Assembly: GCA_024707255.1 (NCBI GenBank) | Contig: JANQAC010000002.1 | Span: forward strand, 924,001-988,000 | Direction of reading: 5' to 3' | Length of the DNA stretch: 64,000 bases | Source of the DNA: Asticcacaulis sp. | GTDB lineage: Bacteria > Pseudomonadota > Alphaproteobacteria > Caulobacterales > Caulobacteraceae | Shown here: piece after piece, positions 24,630-34,267 of the stretch | How the letters are laid out: every line of letters starts with the position of its first letter | Position numbering within the stretch: position 1 is the first letter of the stretch | Position numbers and translations under genes: made by a program | The notes under the pieces: generated by a model | The model's input: only the letters and a program-made list of their open reading frames with translations | Databases searched by the model: none | Told to the model about the DNA's origin: nothing

Positions 24630-26104
24630 TGTATTATACGCTCGATATACCGCCGGGCGTGGTTCGGACCGGCACGGAATATAAGGCAAAGGGCAGGTTC
24701 TACAGCACTGCTCTTATGCGCTGGTACTCTGGATGGTTCGGCCCTATTGGCGGTTGGTCTGCGCATTCTACAAGCGCGGTAACGGGCTATGGCAGGGCCA
24801 TCATTGCTTGGCGCGACGATGCCAAGTCGCCACACGCCGCGATAGGGACTGAGCAAAAGCTTTACGTCATGAGCCGATCTGGCGCGCTCACGGACATCAC
24901 CCCTGTTGGGTTCACGACAGGCCGAGCCAACGCGGAAACAGGCGCTGGTTATGGGTCTGGTGTTTACGGGGCAGGGGTATACGGCGCAAGTTCAGGATCG
25001 TCCTACAGTGTGCTTCCGGCGTCCGTCTGGTCTCTCGATACCTATGGACAATATCTTGTCGGGGTCATGGCAGAGGACGGCATCATCTACGAATGGCAAC
25101 TCGACACCGGAACGCCAGCGGCGGCAATAACCGGAGCGCCGACCGCCAATGCCCTCGTGGTCACGGCGGAACACAGCATCATGGCGCTGGGTGCGGCGGA
25201 CAACCCTCGCCTTGTCATGAATAGCGACGTAAACGATGAAACCGACTGGACTGAGACTGTCACGAATTACGCGCGCCGGCAGGAATTGCAGACATCGGGG
25301 TCACTGATCTGCGGCCTGCGCATCAATGGCGGTACGCTTCTGTTTACCGATGTTGATGTGTGGTTGGCAAGCTTCATAGGTCAGCCTTTTGTATATGGCT
25401 ACGAGAAGCGCGGTTCGGACTGCGGCGTCGTGTCAATTCGGGGTGCCGTAGCGGCTCAATCATCGGTCTTCTGGATGGGACAGAATGGTTTCTGGGCCTA
25501 TGACGGATATGCCAGACCACTGCCGTGCGATGTTCAAAACTATGTCTTTGGCGACTTCAACAAAATCCAGGCGTCGAAGGTTCAGGCTTTCCACAATTCC
25601 AGTTTTGGCGAGGTCTGGTGGTTTTACTGTTCGGCTCAGTCCAACGAGATAAACCGTTACATCATCTATAACTATCTGGAAAACCATTGGGCCATAGGGA
25701 CGAGCCTTAAGCGGCTGAGCGCTGTGGATCGCGGTGTGTTTCTTTACCCCATGATGGTGGCCCAGAACGGCATTGTGTATGATCAGGAGCGCGATTTTAC
25801 GCATAGCAGTTTTACGCCAACTGCGGAGACCGGCCCGATTGAAATAGGCGACGGCGACAACCTGATCATGGTGCGCCGGGTGGTTCCCGATGAAAGCGTT
25901 CTGGGCAATGTGAGTGCGACGTTTTACACGCGCCTTTATCCGATGAGTGCTGAAACGGTGCTTGGGCCATATTCCCTGTCAGAGGACACCCCGGTTCGGA
26001 TGGTCGCGCGCCAGGTGTCGGTAAAATTCACAGGTGTAAATGGCTCTGACTTCAAGATCGGCACTGTGCGCCTTGAAGGCGTTGCGACGGGAGCGACCCG
26101 ATGA
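24629..26104 (+). CDS. Phage tail/stabilisation protein (nozzle-like)
   Basis: A 491-residue beta-rich protein with repeated W/Y-containing blades (VYGAGVYGASSG, VWSLDTYGQYLVGVMAEDGIIYEWQ, FWMGQNGFWAYDGY). This resembles the beta-propeller tail nozzle or packaged-DNA stabilisation proteins (P22 gp10-like) of podoviruses. Position after the adaptors supports a tail-tube closing role. Family assignment is by pattern only. Confidence 0.65.
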   Translation: MYYTLDIPPGVVRTGTEYKAKGRFYSTALMRWYSGWFGPIGGWSAHSTSAVTGYGRAIIAWRDDAKSPHAAIGTEQKLYVMSRSGALTDITPVGFTTGRANAETGAGYGSGVYGAGVYGASSGSSYSVLPASVWSLDTYGQYLVGVMAEDGIIYEWQLDTGTPAAAITGAPTANALVVTAEHSIMALGAADNPRLVMNSDVNDETDWTETVTNYARRQELQTSGSLICGLRINGGTLLFTDVDVWLASFIGQPFVYGYEKRGSDCGVVSIRGAVAAQSSVFWMGQNGFWAYDGYARPLPCDVQNYVFGDFNKIQASKVQAFHNSSFGEVWWFYCSAQSNEINRYIIYNYLENHWAIGTSLKRLSAVDRGVFLYPMMVAQNGIVYDQERDFTHSSFTPTAETGPIEIGDGDNLIMVRRVVPDESVLGNVSATFYTRLYPMSAETVLGPYSLSEDTPVRMVARQVSVKFTGVNGSDFKIGTVRLEGVATGATR

Positions 26105-26310
26105 GCTTGCCGAAACCGAAAAAGGAATACTCGCAGACCGAGGAAAGCCAGACGCGGGCGCAAATCGACCGAATGGACCAATCCAATCGCAAGAAGGGCC
26201 AAGACGTTGAAATTGCCGGTGATGAGCGGCTGATCGTGACGGACAGCGTGACGGGAGACCGTGGCGTTATCGGTGTCGCGGCTGGTGTGGTGACGTGGAC
26301 CGCCCTTTAA
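26101..26310 (+). CDS. Small phage protein
   Basis: A 69-residue hydrophilic protein with a Lys/Glu/Gln-rich N-terminal half and a beta-like end (RLIVTDSVTGDRGVIGVAAG). It overlaps the preceding stop by 4 bp and the next start by 16 bp, as in a compact phage late operon. Function unknown. Confidence 0.6.
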   Translation: MSLPKPKKEYSQTEESQTRAQIDRMDQSNRKKGQDVEIAGDERLIVTDSVTGDRGVIGVAAGVVTWTAL

Positions 26311-26642
26311 CGCCTTGGGAACACGCTAGGCGGCTTTTGCCGTTCATGGATTGCGACGAACAGGAAGTTTACGAGCGGTTGCTTGGCAATACGGCCCATT
26401 TATGGGTCAATGAGGATTCTGCCGGCGTTACGGAAGTGACGGACGCTGGTTACCTGCATATCTGGCAATGTGGAGGCACCCTGCGGGGACTACTCCAGAT
26501 GTTGTTGTCAGTGGAGGCTTTCGCGGAAGCGCTCGAATGCAAAGGCTTGATCATATCAGGCCGTCGCGGCTGGTCCCGCGTTCTCTCCAGACATGGTTAC
26601 ATTTTTAAAGATGGGCACACGGTGAAAACCTATGGGCGGTAA
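26295..26642 (+). CDS. Phage GNAT-like (gp13-family-like) protein
   Basis: A 115-residue protein from a GTG start. The end GWSRVLSRHGYIFKDGHTVKTYGR and the central LICS-like hydrophobic strands resemble the small acetyltransferase-like proteins encoded among virion genes of podoviruses (T7 gp13 family). Whether it binds acetyl-CoA cannot be judged; a P-loop-like Q/RxxGxG/A motif is not clear. Confidence 0.5.
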   Translation: MDRPLTPWEHARRLLPFMDCDEQEVYERLLGNTAHLWVNEDSAGVTEVTDAGYLHIWQCGGTLRGLLQMLLSVEAFAEALECKGLIISGRRGWSRVLSRHGYIFKDGHTVKTYGR

Positions 26643-27354
26643 GACAAAAACCACCACGAACAGCACGACGACAAATCCGTATGCTGTTCAGCAATTCCAA
26701 TCGGCCAGCGCATCCCTACCGAAGGCGTATAGCCCCGTAACTGCCGATCAGATTGATCAATACCAGAATCCGTACACCTCGTCTGTCATCGATGCCACGC
26801 TTGCCCGCTCGAACCAAAATCAGCAAATGGCGCTAAACGGCAACCAGGATCAGGCCATTCGATCCGGCGCATTTGGCGGCAGCGGGCAATCTGTAGCCGA
26901 CGCTCTGACCAAGGGCCAATTCGATCTGAACAACCAGCAAACCATAGCGGGCCTTAATCAGGCAAACTACAGCCAGGCCCTTCAGACGGCGACGGGTCAG
27001 AATTCTGCTCAAAACCAATACCCACTGGCCATTCAGGCTTTGTTGGCACAAATAGCGCAGGGCACGACGCAGACCACGAACGGCACTCAGACCACAAAGG
27101 CGCCTATAGATTGGTCAGGGCTTCTTAGCGGTGTTGGTAGTGCGGCCTCTGGGGCAGCTTCGCTTATGGCGCTGTCCGATCATCGCCTGAAACATGACAT
27201 CGTGCCTATCGGAGAGCGCCATGGCCGCAAGTGGTATCGGTTTAAATACCTGTGGGATGATATTGTGCATGAAGGCGTCATGGCGCAAGAAAATATGGAC
27301 ATTGCCATTCGCCTTCCATCCGGCTTTTACGCTGTCAATTACGGGGCTATCTAA
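26632..27354 (+). CDS. Virion protein with a C-terminal S74-like chaperone motif
   Basis: A 240-residue protein. The N-terminal approximately 170 residues are Gln/Asn/Ser/Thr-rich and helical. The C-terminus reads SDHRLKHDIVPIGERHGRKWYRFKY...HEGVMAQE, a close match to the peptidase_S74/intramolecular chaperone core of tail fibres, where the Ser of SD is the cleavage nucleophile and the Lys of RLK its partner. The domain is short (about 60 residues against about 100), so autocleavage is uncertain. Confidence 0.65.
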   Translation: MGGKTKTTTNSTTTNPYAVQQFQSASASLPKAYSPVTADQIDQYQNPYTSSVIDATLARSNQNQQMALNGNQDQAIRSGAFGGSGQSVADALTKGQFDLNNQQTIAGLNQANYSQALQTATGQNSAQNQYPLAIQALLAQIAQGTTQTTNGTQTTKAPIDWSGLLSGVGSAASGAASLMALSDHRLKHDIVPIGERHGRKWYRFKYLWDDIVHEGVMAQENMDIAIRLPSGFYAVNYGAI

Positions 27355-28052
27355 TGGGCTTGTTTGGAGGCAATAAAGAGAAGTGGCAAAAGGGCCTCAG
27401 TATCCTTGGCGCGACGTTGAAAGACGTTGGTGCTGGCCTTGGGCACGAGCAGGGCGGAAACCTGAACCAATACCAGGCTCAACAGCGCGCATTGGCCCAA
27501 AAGGCCGCTCAAGATGCCGTCTACGAGAAACTGGCTGGCGTCCTCACACCTCAAGCGCCGACTGTCGCTGGCGCTCCCGCTGACACCCAGGGCCTGAGCC
27601 CGTTCGCTGCCGCTATTCAAGGGCAGGCGCGGGGCGCGCCACAAGCCCCGACGCAACCGCAGGCGCATGGAATCTCGTGGGATCAGTTATTGCCCGTAAT
27701 TACGGAGGCGCAACGGGCGGGGATTGATACCGAAGACATCGTCAAGGCCTATCAAATGGCCCATCCCACGAAGGAATACCAAGGTGTGAACCTTGGCGAC
27801 GGCAATTTTGGCAGTTTCGATCCTTCGACGGGGCAAATCGCGGACCTGCGCACAGACCCATATGCCGCCAAGCGCGCCGAACTGCTTCAGGCGCAGATAG
27901 ACGCACAAAGGGCATATGTCCCGCTGAGAGACGCGCAGGGCGATTATTATCAGGCCAGAGCTAAGCAGCCTTATGCGCCCCAAAGACCCGTATCCAGGCG
28001 AGTACGCGGCGGTAGTTCCGAAGCGCCCCCCTCTGGCTTTGTACTGGATTAA
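27354..28052 (+). CDS. Phage virion hypothetical protein
   Basis: A 232-residue Gln/Ala/Pro-rich protein with no recognised domain; a helical N-terminus (KWQKGLSILGATLKDVGAGLG), a proline-rich linker and a second helical part. Probably an internal virion or ejection protein from its place in the late operon (inference). It starts at the base after the preceding stop. Confidence 0.55.
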   Translation: MGLFGGNKEKWQKGLSILGATLKDVGAGLGHEQGGNLNQYQAQQRALAQKAAQDAVYEKLAGVLTPQAPTVAGAPADTQGLSPFAAAIQGQARGAPQAPTQPQAHGISWDQLLPVITEAQRAGIDTEDIVKAYQMAHPTKEYQGVNLGDGNFGSFDPSTGQIADLRTDPYAAKRAELLQAQIDAQRAYVPLRDAQGDYYQARAKQPYAPQRPVSRRVRGGSSEAPPSGFVLD

Positions 28053-28054
28053 AA

Positions 28055-28768
28055 ATGGCGATCAAAGAAGGCCAAACGGCCACAAACCCTCGGACCGGTG
28101 AGAAGGTCGTGTACCGCGCCGGGTCATGGCAGGCGCTTGCCGGTCCTCAACCTGTCGCCCTGTCAACACAGGAAGAGCAGCAGATGAATGCTCTCAGGGA
28201 CACGGCAATAAAATCAAGCAACACTGATCAGCAGGTCCAGCGCTTTGGAAAGCTTAATGAGCAAGTTAGCACAGGTTTTGGACGGGGCGGCGGCGGCTTT
28301 AATCCGCTAAACTGGTTTAACGGCCCCAATTTACAAGCTATGGAAAGCATCACGTCCGCCCTTGCGCCCACGCAACGCGTTCCCGGCTCTGGCTCATCTT
28401 CAGATAAAGACGTTGAAATGTTCCGGAAGGGGCTGCCATCAATTGATAAATTCGGCGGAGCAAACGCCAAAATAATCGATAACCTCCATAATCAGGCGGT
28501 ACAGGATCGGGCCCGCGTCTCTTTCTATGACAAATGGGTTCAACAGCATGGCACGCTAAACGGCGCGCCTGAAGCATTTCAGCAGCAACTTGATGCCATT
28601 CAGAACGCGCCAAACCCGCAGGTCGCAAGCGCCCTTGTTCGCGCTTTGACTGGCCAAGCACCCATGACATCTCCACAGGCCGCACCGGCGACCACTCCTC
28701 GTGTTCAGCCGCCCAAGAAGGCGTCTACAAAGCTTGTATATGACCCCGCAACTGGTGATTTCAAATAA
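28055..28768 (+). CDS. Phage virion hypothetical protein
   Basis: A 237-residue protein of unknown function. It starts with a small beta module (TNPRTGEKVVYRAGSWQAL) seen at the ends of several ejection-type proteins, then helices and a low-complexity Pro/Ala tail that repeats the KLVYDPATGDFK style at the very C-terminus. Likely an ejected internal protein (inference). Confidence 0.55.
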   Translation: MAIKEGQTATNPRTGEKVVYRAGSWQALAGPQPVALSTQEEQQMNALRDTAIKSSNTDQQVQRFGKLNEQVSTGFGRGGGGFNPLNWFNGPNLQAMESITSALAPTQRVPGSGSSSDKDVEMFRKGLPSIDKFGGANAKIIDNLHNQAVQDRARVSFYDKWVQQHGTLNGAPEAFQQQLDAIQNAPNPQVASALVRALTGQAPMTSPQAAPATTPRVQPPKKASTKLVYDPATGDFK

Positions 28769-30151
28769 TGCCGACGACCGTTCAAGGGCCTGATGGACAA
28801 GAATTTGAGTTTCCAGACGGCACGCCTCCCGACGTCATGAAGTCCGCTATGCGTAAGCATTATGGCCCGCCAGCCATGCCGGCTCCTGCTCGTAACGCTC
28901 CATCTTCTCAATCCACGCCTCAGTCCGTGCAGCCTCCAAGGGCCCGTAGTGCTGGCGATGAATTCATGGCCGCTATTTCTCGCCCGTCAAAAACCATGAG
29001 GGGCCAGCAATTTAGCGCACTAGCAGCGGGGGAAGGCCGGTATTGACCTAATCGGAGACCTCACAAATGCGGCTGGCGCTGCCATCGGGAGCGGCTGGTA
29101 CAACTTGACTGGTGGCAAGTCCGTTACCGGCAAAGGCAATGCGCCTATTGAGGTTCAGACCCAGAATGGCCGAAAGGTATACCGCTTCAATGGCGCTGGC
29201 CCCTGGTCACCGGTTCCGACCGACGCCAGCGGAAAGCCCGATCTTGCGGCTATCTCACAGATTAAGCGGCCCATGATTACTGAACGCGCCACGCAAGATC
29301 GTCTGGGCAATGCAACTGCGCAAGCCCTGACTTTTGCTGTTCCCGGCGGCGGTTCGTCAGGCGCACGCAAGGTGGTGGGTGAGGGCGTTGGCCTCGCTGA
29401 GGGCTTGGCTAAAACGCCGTTTCGCCCCATTGTCAGGGTAGCCAATAAGGCCACCGGCGGCAAGTTGCTTGACCCTGTCTATCAGGCCAAGCAGACCCTC
29501 GCGGCGGCAATTAAGCGTGACGGCGGATCGCCTGAGCAGGTGGCGCAAATCGTCAATGAGTGGCAGGCCACGGGGGCATCAAGCCCTTCCCTGCTGGATG
29601 CCGTCTCAAAACTGCCAACTGGTGGTCAGGCAACCCTTGCTGAGGTTCGCGGCGCGGCCATGAACAGTCCTGTCGCGCGCGGAACGGCAAAGGCATATCG
29701 CAATAATATCGAGGCCAATCTACAGGACAATGCACAAAACCTGACCGACCGGCTGCACCCAGATATGCGCACGACGCAGCAATTTGTTGACGATACCAAG
29801 GCACTTCGCTCTCGCAACGCGGAATCGCTATACCGTGATGATTACGCGACACAGCTTCCGGTCAATAAGGAGACGCTGACTGGCCTTTCAGATGCGCCGG
29901 GGAGGTCTGCCCTTGCTCGCTCTCGCGCCTCCGCTGTGGCAAACGGGCGCTGGGATCAAGTGGCGGAAATCGACCAGCTATTACAGGCGCAAAAAGGCCC
30001 TGTTGATTGGACGAGTCGTGGCCCGCAATTCAATGTCCTAGATGCCTTGACCGGCAAGGCGGCTGAAAGACTACCGGAAGTTCCTACGGTAAGCGGCGGC
30101 ACGCTTGACCGCGCCCGTATCCAGACGATCACGCCCGCACCGCAAAACTGA
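28768..30151 (+). CDS. Large phage virion protein, split by a frameshift
   Basis: Two frames fit one gene of about 460 residues. The first (28768 on) starts MPTTVQGPDGQEFEFPDGTP, a recurrent start of phage internal virion proteins, and runs to SALAAGEGRY-stop. One base out of frame, the text continues without gap as GIDLIGDLTNAAGAAIGSGWY... to 30151. Removing one base in 29028-29040 (a G5 run and a CC pair) restores the frame, and the total length is a multiple of three plus one. Downstream there is no good start codon near 29105, which argues against two genes. The long helical body suggests a DNA-ejection protein. Confidence 0.6.
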
Positions 30152-30221
30152 ATAAACCGCATACCAAAAACTAACACACAGGCCTCGCTCTCACAAGCGG
30201 GGCCTTTTTCATGGAAGCTCT

Positions 30222-32950
30222 ATGTCAAAGTTTAACGCCTATCGAAATGCTGAGTTTGTGCGTTCATATGTCTGGCCAATGGGAACAGACCTGTCTGGGT
30301 ATACCGGTATTTTTCGCATCTACGATGCTCTTGGCGGCACCATTCTGCTGAGCGTTACTCTGACACCAAACGAGAACAACAGCCGTCTGATCATCACAGA
30401 CAACGCCTTTTCGGTTGACATTGAGGCTGTGGACGTTGCGGCGCTTGGTGTGGATAGTGACCCGACGCAACCGAAAGTCATGTACTTCGATTTCGTCATC
30501 TTCACGCCTGACAACGAAACACGCAAGATAGACGGCGGTCCATTCCTGTCGTGGCCCTGGGGCTCCGATGTTAAGGATGAGTGCTGCGAAATAACCGTCA
30601 ATCTGTGCTGCGGTGAAACGACCCTGCAAGTCGTGCCGTATCTGACATCAGAGGCTGTGCTCAAGACCGGCGGAACGATGACGGGACCGCTTGAACTTTA
30701 TGGCGACCCGCAAGGCCCACTAGAGGCCGTGCCGCTCCAGTATCTGGATGATCGCGTCGGCCCACTTGGATCTACTGACACCATCGTCATCCTGAACTGG
30801 GGTCAGTCAAACGCTACTATTCTGGCCACAGGCAACGACCAGACGCTGATTCCGGTCAACACCTATTACATCTATTACGGCATGACGGCACCAGCTCTAT
30901 TCACTTCATGGAGCGCCGCGCCATTCAGTAACAAGGCGCAGGCGGGGCTTCAATTTGCCTATCAATACCGCGAGGCCCACAATATCCCGGCATCACAGCC
31001 AATCCTCGTCCTGATCAACTCCCTTGGTGGCGAAACGCTGGCGGCATGGGTGGCGAGTGGCAGGGCCTCGGCCCGCTACGTTGAGTTGCTGGATATTGTC
31101 TCGAAGTCCAGCCTGACGCGCCCCGTTGATGTGGTGTACGGACTTCAGGGAGAACGCGATTCCACGACCGAGGACACGGGGTACAGCACCACGACGCAAT
31201 GGAATGACGGCTATGACGCGCTTCAGGCCCAGTGGACGTATGACGATATTGTCGGCCCCGACACGCAATATCTTCATGCCGAAATGGGTCAATGGTTCGA
31301 CGGCCCGGCAGAAACCAGTACCGGGGGTATGAAGGTTCGGGAATGGCTGCGTCGTTCAAACGGTAACCGGGCCATCGTGTCATCGGCCGGTCTGATACGT
31401 GAGCCTGGCTCCGCAAACACCGCGCACTACAGCGGGGCAGCCAAAGACGAAATGGGCCGACGCGCGGCGGCCGCTATTTTCAGCCCCATGAACTTTGGGC
31501 GCCCGATCGGCGTTCAATCCGCAGTCAGCGAATATATGGAACCGGAGGTCATTACACCGCCTTTAAAATATGCCGGATTTACGATCGGGTCCGCCACAAT
31601 CAACTCAGGCGGCACTGGGTATACGGTGTCTGATGTGTTAACTCTGGTCGGGGGCACTTACGGAAACCCGGACATAGAAACGCCTGGAACCTTGACAGTC
31701 ACGAGTGTGAGCGGGGGGGTGATTACCGGGGTTACCAACAACGCCGATGGGCGGTATCAAGCATTGCCGGCCATCACCGGCGCGACGGTTACGGGTGGTT
31801 CGGGCGCCGGGGCAACATTCGATCTTACGGCGGGTACGCCGTCCACTCCAGTTGACGTGTTTCTCGGCACCGATAACTTGCGCGGCGCAGGGGGCATTAA
31901 CGTTTCCGCTTCGACACGCCTGTTCCTACCTAATGCGGCGCCTATTTTGAGCGCGGTGGACCTTCCCACCGTTTGCACTTCCACGACGAACGGAACACCT
32001 CGCCTCTTGTCCCGCCAGGCCATTCAGAGCGTTTACGGCGGCTCTACTACGGGTCAGGTAAGCGCGCCCCAATATGACGACGGGACCGGCTCAGCCAATT
32101 ATTACTACGTTGATTTGACGGACGGAACGTACCAAATCACATCGGAAAGCGGTCTTTACAAGGTGTGCGTAACGGGCGGCCGATTCCTGAATCTGACCGC
32201 CGCAGCCGATTATACGCTGCAGCCGATTGATTACGAAAATACCATTATTCGGGCCGCCTCGAACCATATCAAGATTGCGGACGCCCCCACGATCGGCGCC
32301 AGGGTTCATGTCTATGTCAATTCTGTTTCGACTCAAAGCGTCACTATCGAAACGGTCTCCGGCGATAATATCCGTATTGAGGGGCCGATCGGAACGGCGG
32401 CAAACGCCTATGTTACGACCCTCGCGCTTGACGCCGCAGGCCGTGAAGTCGAATTGGTCTATAACGGAACGTGGGCTGTTGCATCGGATAACGCGGATCT
32501 ATACGACGGTTACACAGACGGCGGTTCGATCACGGCACAGACGTTCGATTTCACGAATGCGCGGGGCAAGCGCTATTCCTGCGCGGCGGGCGCCTACCTG
32601 TTTCCGTCACCGAACGCCCTTGATAAGGGGGCGGTCATGCTATACGCCGCCGGGGCTATCACGATTGGCATGGATAATGGCGTCGGCTCTATGGTTGACC
32701 CGCGTACAGGCGCCACCATTGTTTATCCCGCAACCGTAAGCGTCCCGGCTGGCAAGTGGGTTGAGGTCTACAAGGTTTCTGCGGCGCTTCTTGGTATCCG
32801 CAATCCGATATCCTGCATGACAAGCTGAACCATCTTCGCCTTGCGTTCGGCATTGAGCTTGTGGAGCCGGAAAACTTGCGATCCGGTGTAATCGCCTTTT
32901 CTGGCGGAACAGGCAAGGATAATCCACCGCCTCCGCCAGGTGGAGCATAA
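30222..32950 (+). CDS. Tail fibre/spike with an SGNH-type carbohydrate esterase domain
   Basis: The uninterrupted frame is 868 residues (to 32828). The N-terminus (1-130) is a virion-binding beta domain; residues 150-178 carry the fibre motif GGTMTGPLEL...QYLDDR. Residues 188-420 form an SGNH/sialate-O-acetylesterase-like domain: GQSN at 194-197, a GGETLAAW block near 269, GLQGERD at 308-313 and the catalytic-type His in AHYSGAAKDEMGRR at 402. A repetitive beta region follows. The fibre would strip O-acyl groups from a surface polysaccharide. A one-base deletion near 32804-32806 is likely, since the other frame continues DILHDKLNHLRLAFGIEL...PPPPPGG to 32950, meeting the next gene. Confidence 0.75.
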
Positions 32951-33428
32951 CTCTGTGGATTGGGGTTTGTTCTACGGGGCGCTCGCCCTGCTGACGTTTT
33001 TCCTCTCGATATTGTCAGGATCGGGTGGTCTGCAAAAGATCGCCTTTATCCTGATCGTGTCGTGCGGTGTCTCGAATGTCATCTATGGCGCCTTCACGCC
33101 TCCGGTCTTATGCCGCTGGAATGCGCTTGTTGATCTTTCCCAACTAGTCCTTGTTGCCGGCGTCTTCAACTGCCACCCGAAAACCACCCTCATTAAATGG
33201 CCAATGGTTCTTAGCTACATCGCCATGCTCACCTGTCACTTCGCGTTTTTGAAATGGCACAGCACCTTTTTCACTGAATATTACCTGACCTTAAACGTGC
33301 TGTTCCTGTTTCAGTTGGCGATAGTGTCGGGCTGGAGCATACGGCATGTCTGGAGGCGATTTGGAGGCTTACATATGCTTGGGCATATTGGTCATTGGCG
33401 CACTCATCGGATTGGTGGTGCTAAATGA
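32940..33428 (+). CDS. Phage polytopic membrane protein
   Basis: A 162-residue protein from a GTG start with about five hydrophobic segments (LFYGALALLTFFLSIL, IAFILIVSCGVSNVIYG, LVLVAGVF, VLSYIAMLTCHFAF, VLFLFQLAIVSGW). It lies after the tail fibre and before two small membrane proteins, the position of a lysis cassette, so a holin-like role is possible. No family recognised. Confidence 0.6.
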   Translation: MEHNSVDWGLFYGALALLTFFLSILSGSGGLQKIAFILIVSCGVSNVIYGAFTPPVLCRWNALVDLSQLVLVAGVFNCHPKTTLIKWPMVLSYIAMLTCHFAFLKWHSTFFTEYYLTLNVLFLFQLAIVSGWSIRHVWRRFGGLHMLGHIGHWRTHRIGGAK

Positions 33429-33492
33429 GCGAGGGGCGAGATTCCGCATACGGTGGCGTTCCAAGCGTAGACGTGATGTGGCTGATGATTAG
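33346..33492 (+). CDS. Small single-span membrane protein nested between two genes
   Basis: A 48-residue ORF that overlaps the end of the preceding gene and the start of the next in another frame. It encodes a short acidic N-terminus, one strong membrane helix (YICLGILVIGALIGLVVL) and a very basic C-terminal tail (RFRIRWRSKRRR). This layout is typical of small phage holins/pinholins or spanin-like proteins. ATG with nearby purine-rich sequence. Coding status is inferred from the membrane-protein design. Confidence 0.5.
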   Translation: MSGGDLEAYICLGILVIGALIGLVVLNERGARFRIRWRSKRRRDVADD

Positions 33493-33667
33493 CCAGTTGA
33501 AAGATGAGTGCGAAGATATCAAGTCAGATAATGAGCGATTGAAAAAGCGCGTCAATGATCTGGAATCCTTCAAGTGGTGGGTGATGGGCGTCGGTGCTGC
33601 TATAGCGGCGCTTTGTACGTTCTTCGCCGATCAGATAAAAATTATGCTCGGCCTAAAGGGTGCATAG
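33425..33667 (+). CDS. XhlA-like coiled-coil membrane protein
   Basis: An 80-residue protein: soluble N-terminus, a heptad helix (SQLKDECEDIKSDNERLKKRVNDLES) and a C-terminal membrane segment (WWVMGVGAAIAALCTFF). This matches the layout of the XhlA/holin-accessory proteins of phage lysis modules, which work with a holin. No endolysin gene follows, so the lysis module is incomplete. Confidence 0.65.
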   Translation: MSEGRDSAYGGVPSVDVMWLMISQLKDECEDIKSDNERLKKRVNDLESFKWWVMGVGAAIAALCTFFADQIKIMLGLKGA

Positions 33668-33668
33668 A

Positions 33669-33868
33669 CCATCTCTCCACTATACTGAGTTCAACCCGTC
33701 AGAAATCAACGAGCCATCCATTCAGAAAACGCCACAATGGATCGTCGCACCCAAGCGAACGGCCTTGGAAAACTGGGCAGAAGGTCGCTATTCATCCATG
33801 CCATGTTAAAGGCAAATCCAATGAGCATGAGTGATATTAGTATGAACGTTTCCATCTCTCCACTATAC
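33669..33868. repeat. 17-bp direct repeat pair
   Basis: The same 17 bases (CCATCTCTCCACTATAC) stand at 33669-33685 and 33852-33868. The 183-bp spacing encloses a small minus-strand ORF. The repeats could be duplication endpoints or binding sites near the prophage end. Confidence 0.7.
33706..33855 (-). CDS. Possible small membrane protein
   Basis: A 49-residue minus-strand ORF starting ATG 33855 (METFILISLMLIGFAFNMAWM...). It has one hydrophobic N-terminal helix and an amphipathic tail ending SEWMAR. It fills the space between the two 17-bp repeats. The frame remains open upstream, but those residues do not look like protein. No family; coding status uncertain. Confidence 0.35.
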   Translation of the reverse strand: METFILISLMLIGFAFNMAWMNSDLLPSFPRPFAWVRRSIVAFSEWMAR

Positions 33869-34267
33869 CTGAACGGTGGGGAAAGGCAAGGAATCCGTTG
33901 CTTTTGAATGGGGAATAGGGTAGGGTTTGCGGGTGATCGGTGGCGCGTCCATGGTGGCGTTTTGGGAGGTTCGAACCCTCCGTCGTGCGATCTGGTAATT
34001 TCGTCTGCAGCGAACAATCCGGCCCGATCACATTCTCCCCCCGCAGAGCCTCAGACTTCATGTGCCGTCTTTCCGGCTGTCACCCCGTCCATTTCTGGAC
34101 ACCCTGACAAAGGGCTGATCGAGCGGGGTTCCCCATTGGCTCGGACGCCATTCACTGGCGAAACTTGGTGGAGCCCTTTTTATAGACGGCCCCAGTGAAA
34201 CCATGCTGACTCAGCAAGCGGAACAATCTCTATACCCCATATGCAGAGACAAGGCAAGGGAATCGGC
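33856..34267. other. Non-coding region at the right end of the prophage
   Basis: No convincing gene. At 33966-33982 a T-arm-like hairpin occurs (GGAGG-TTCGAAC-CCTCC) followed by GTCGTGCG. It resembles a tRNA 3' part and might be a decayed attachment site, but no complete tRNA can be folded. Confidence 0.45.

Noticed and set aside
28768..29046. A separate 92-residue phage gene
   Set aside because: The next frame continues the same protein without a start codon; a one-base indel explains both pieces better.
32227..32739. 170-residue plus-strand frame inside the tail fibre
   Set aside because: Arg/Ser/Pro-rich shadow frame; the fibre frame is the coding one.
33940..34000. A full tRNA at the T-arm-like hairpin
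   Set aside because: No acceptor, D or anticodon arms can be folded around it; at best a decayed fragment.
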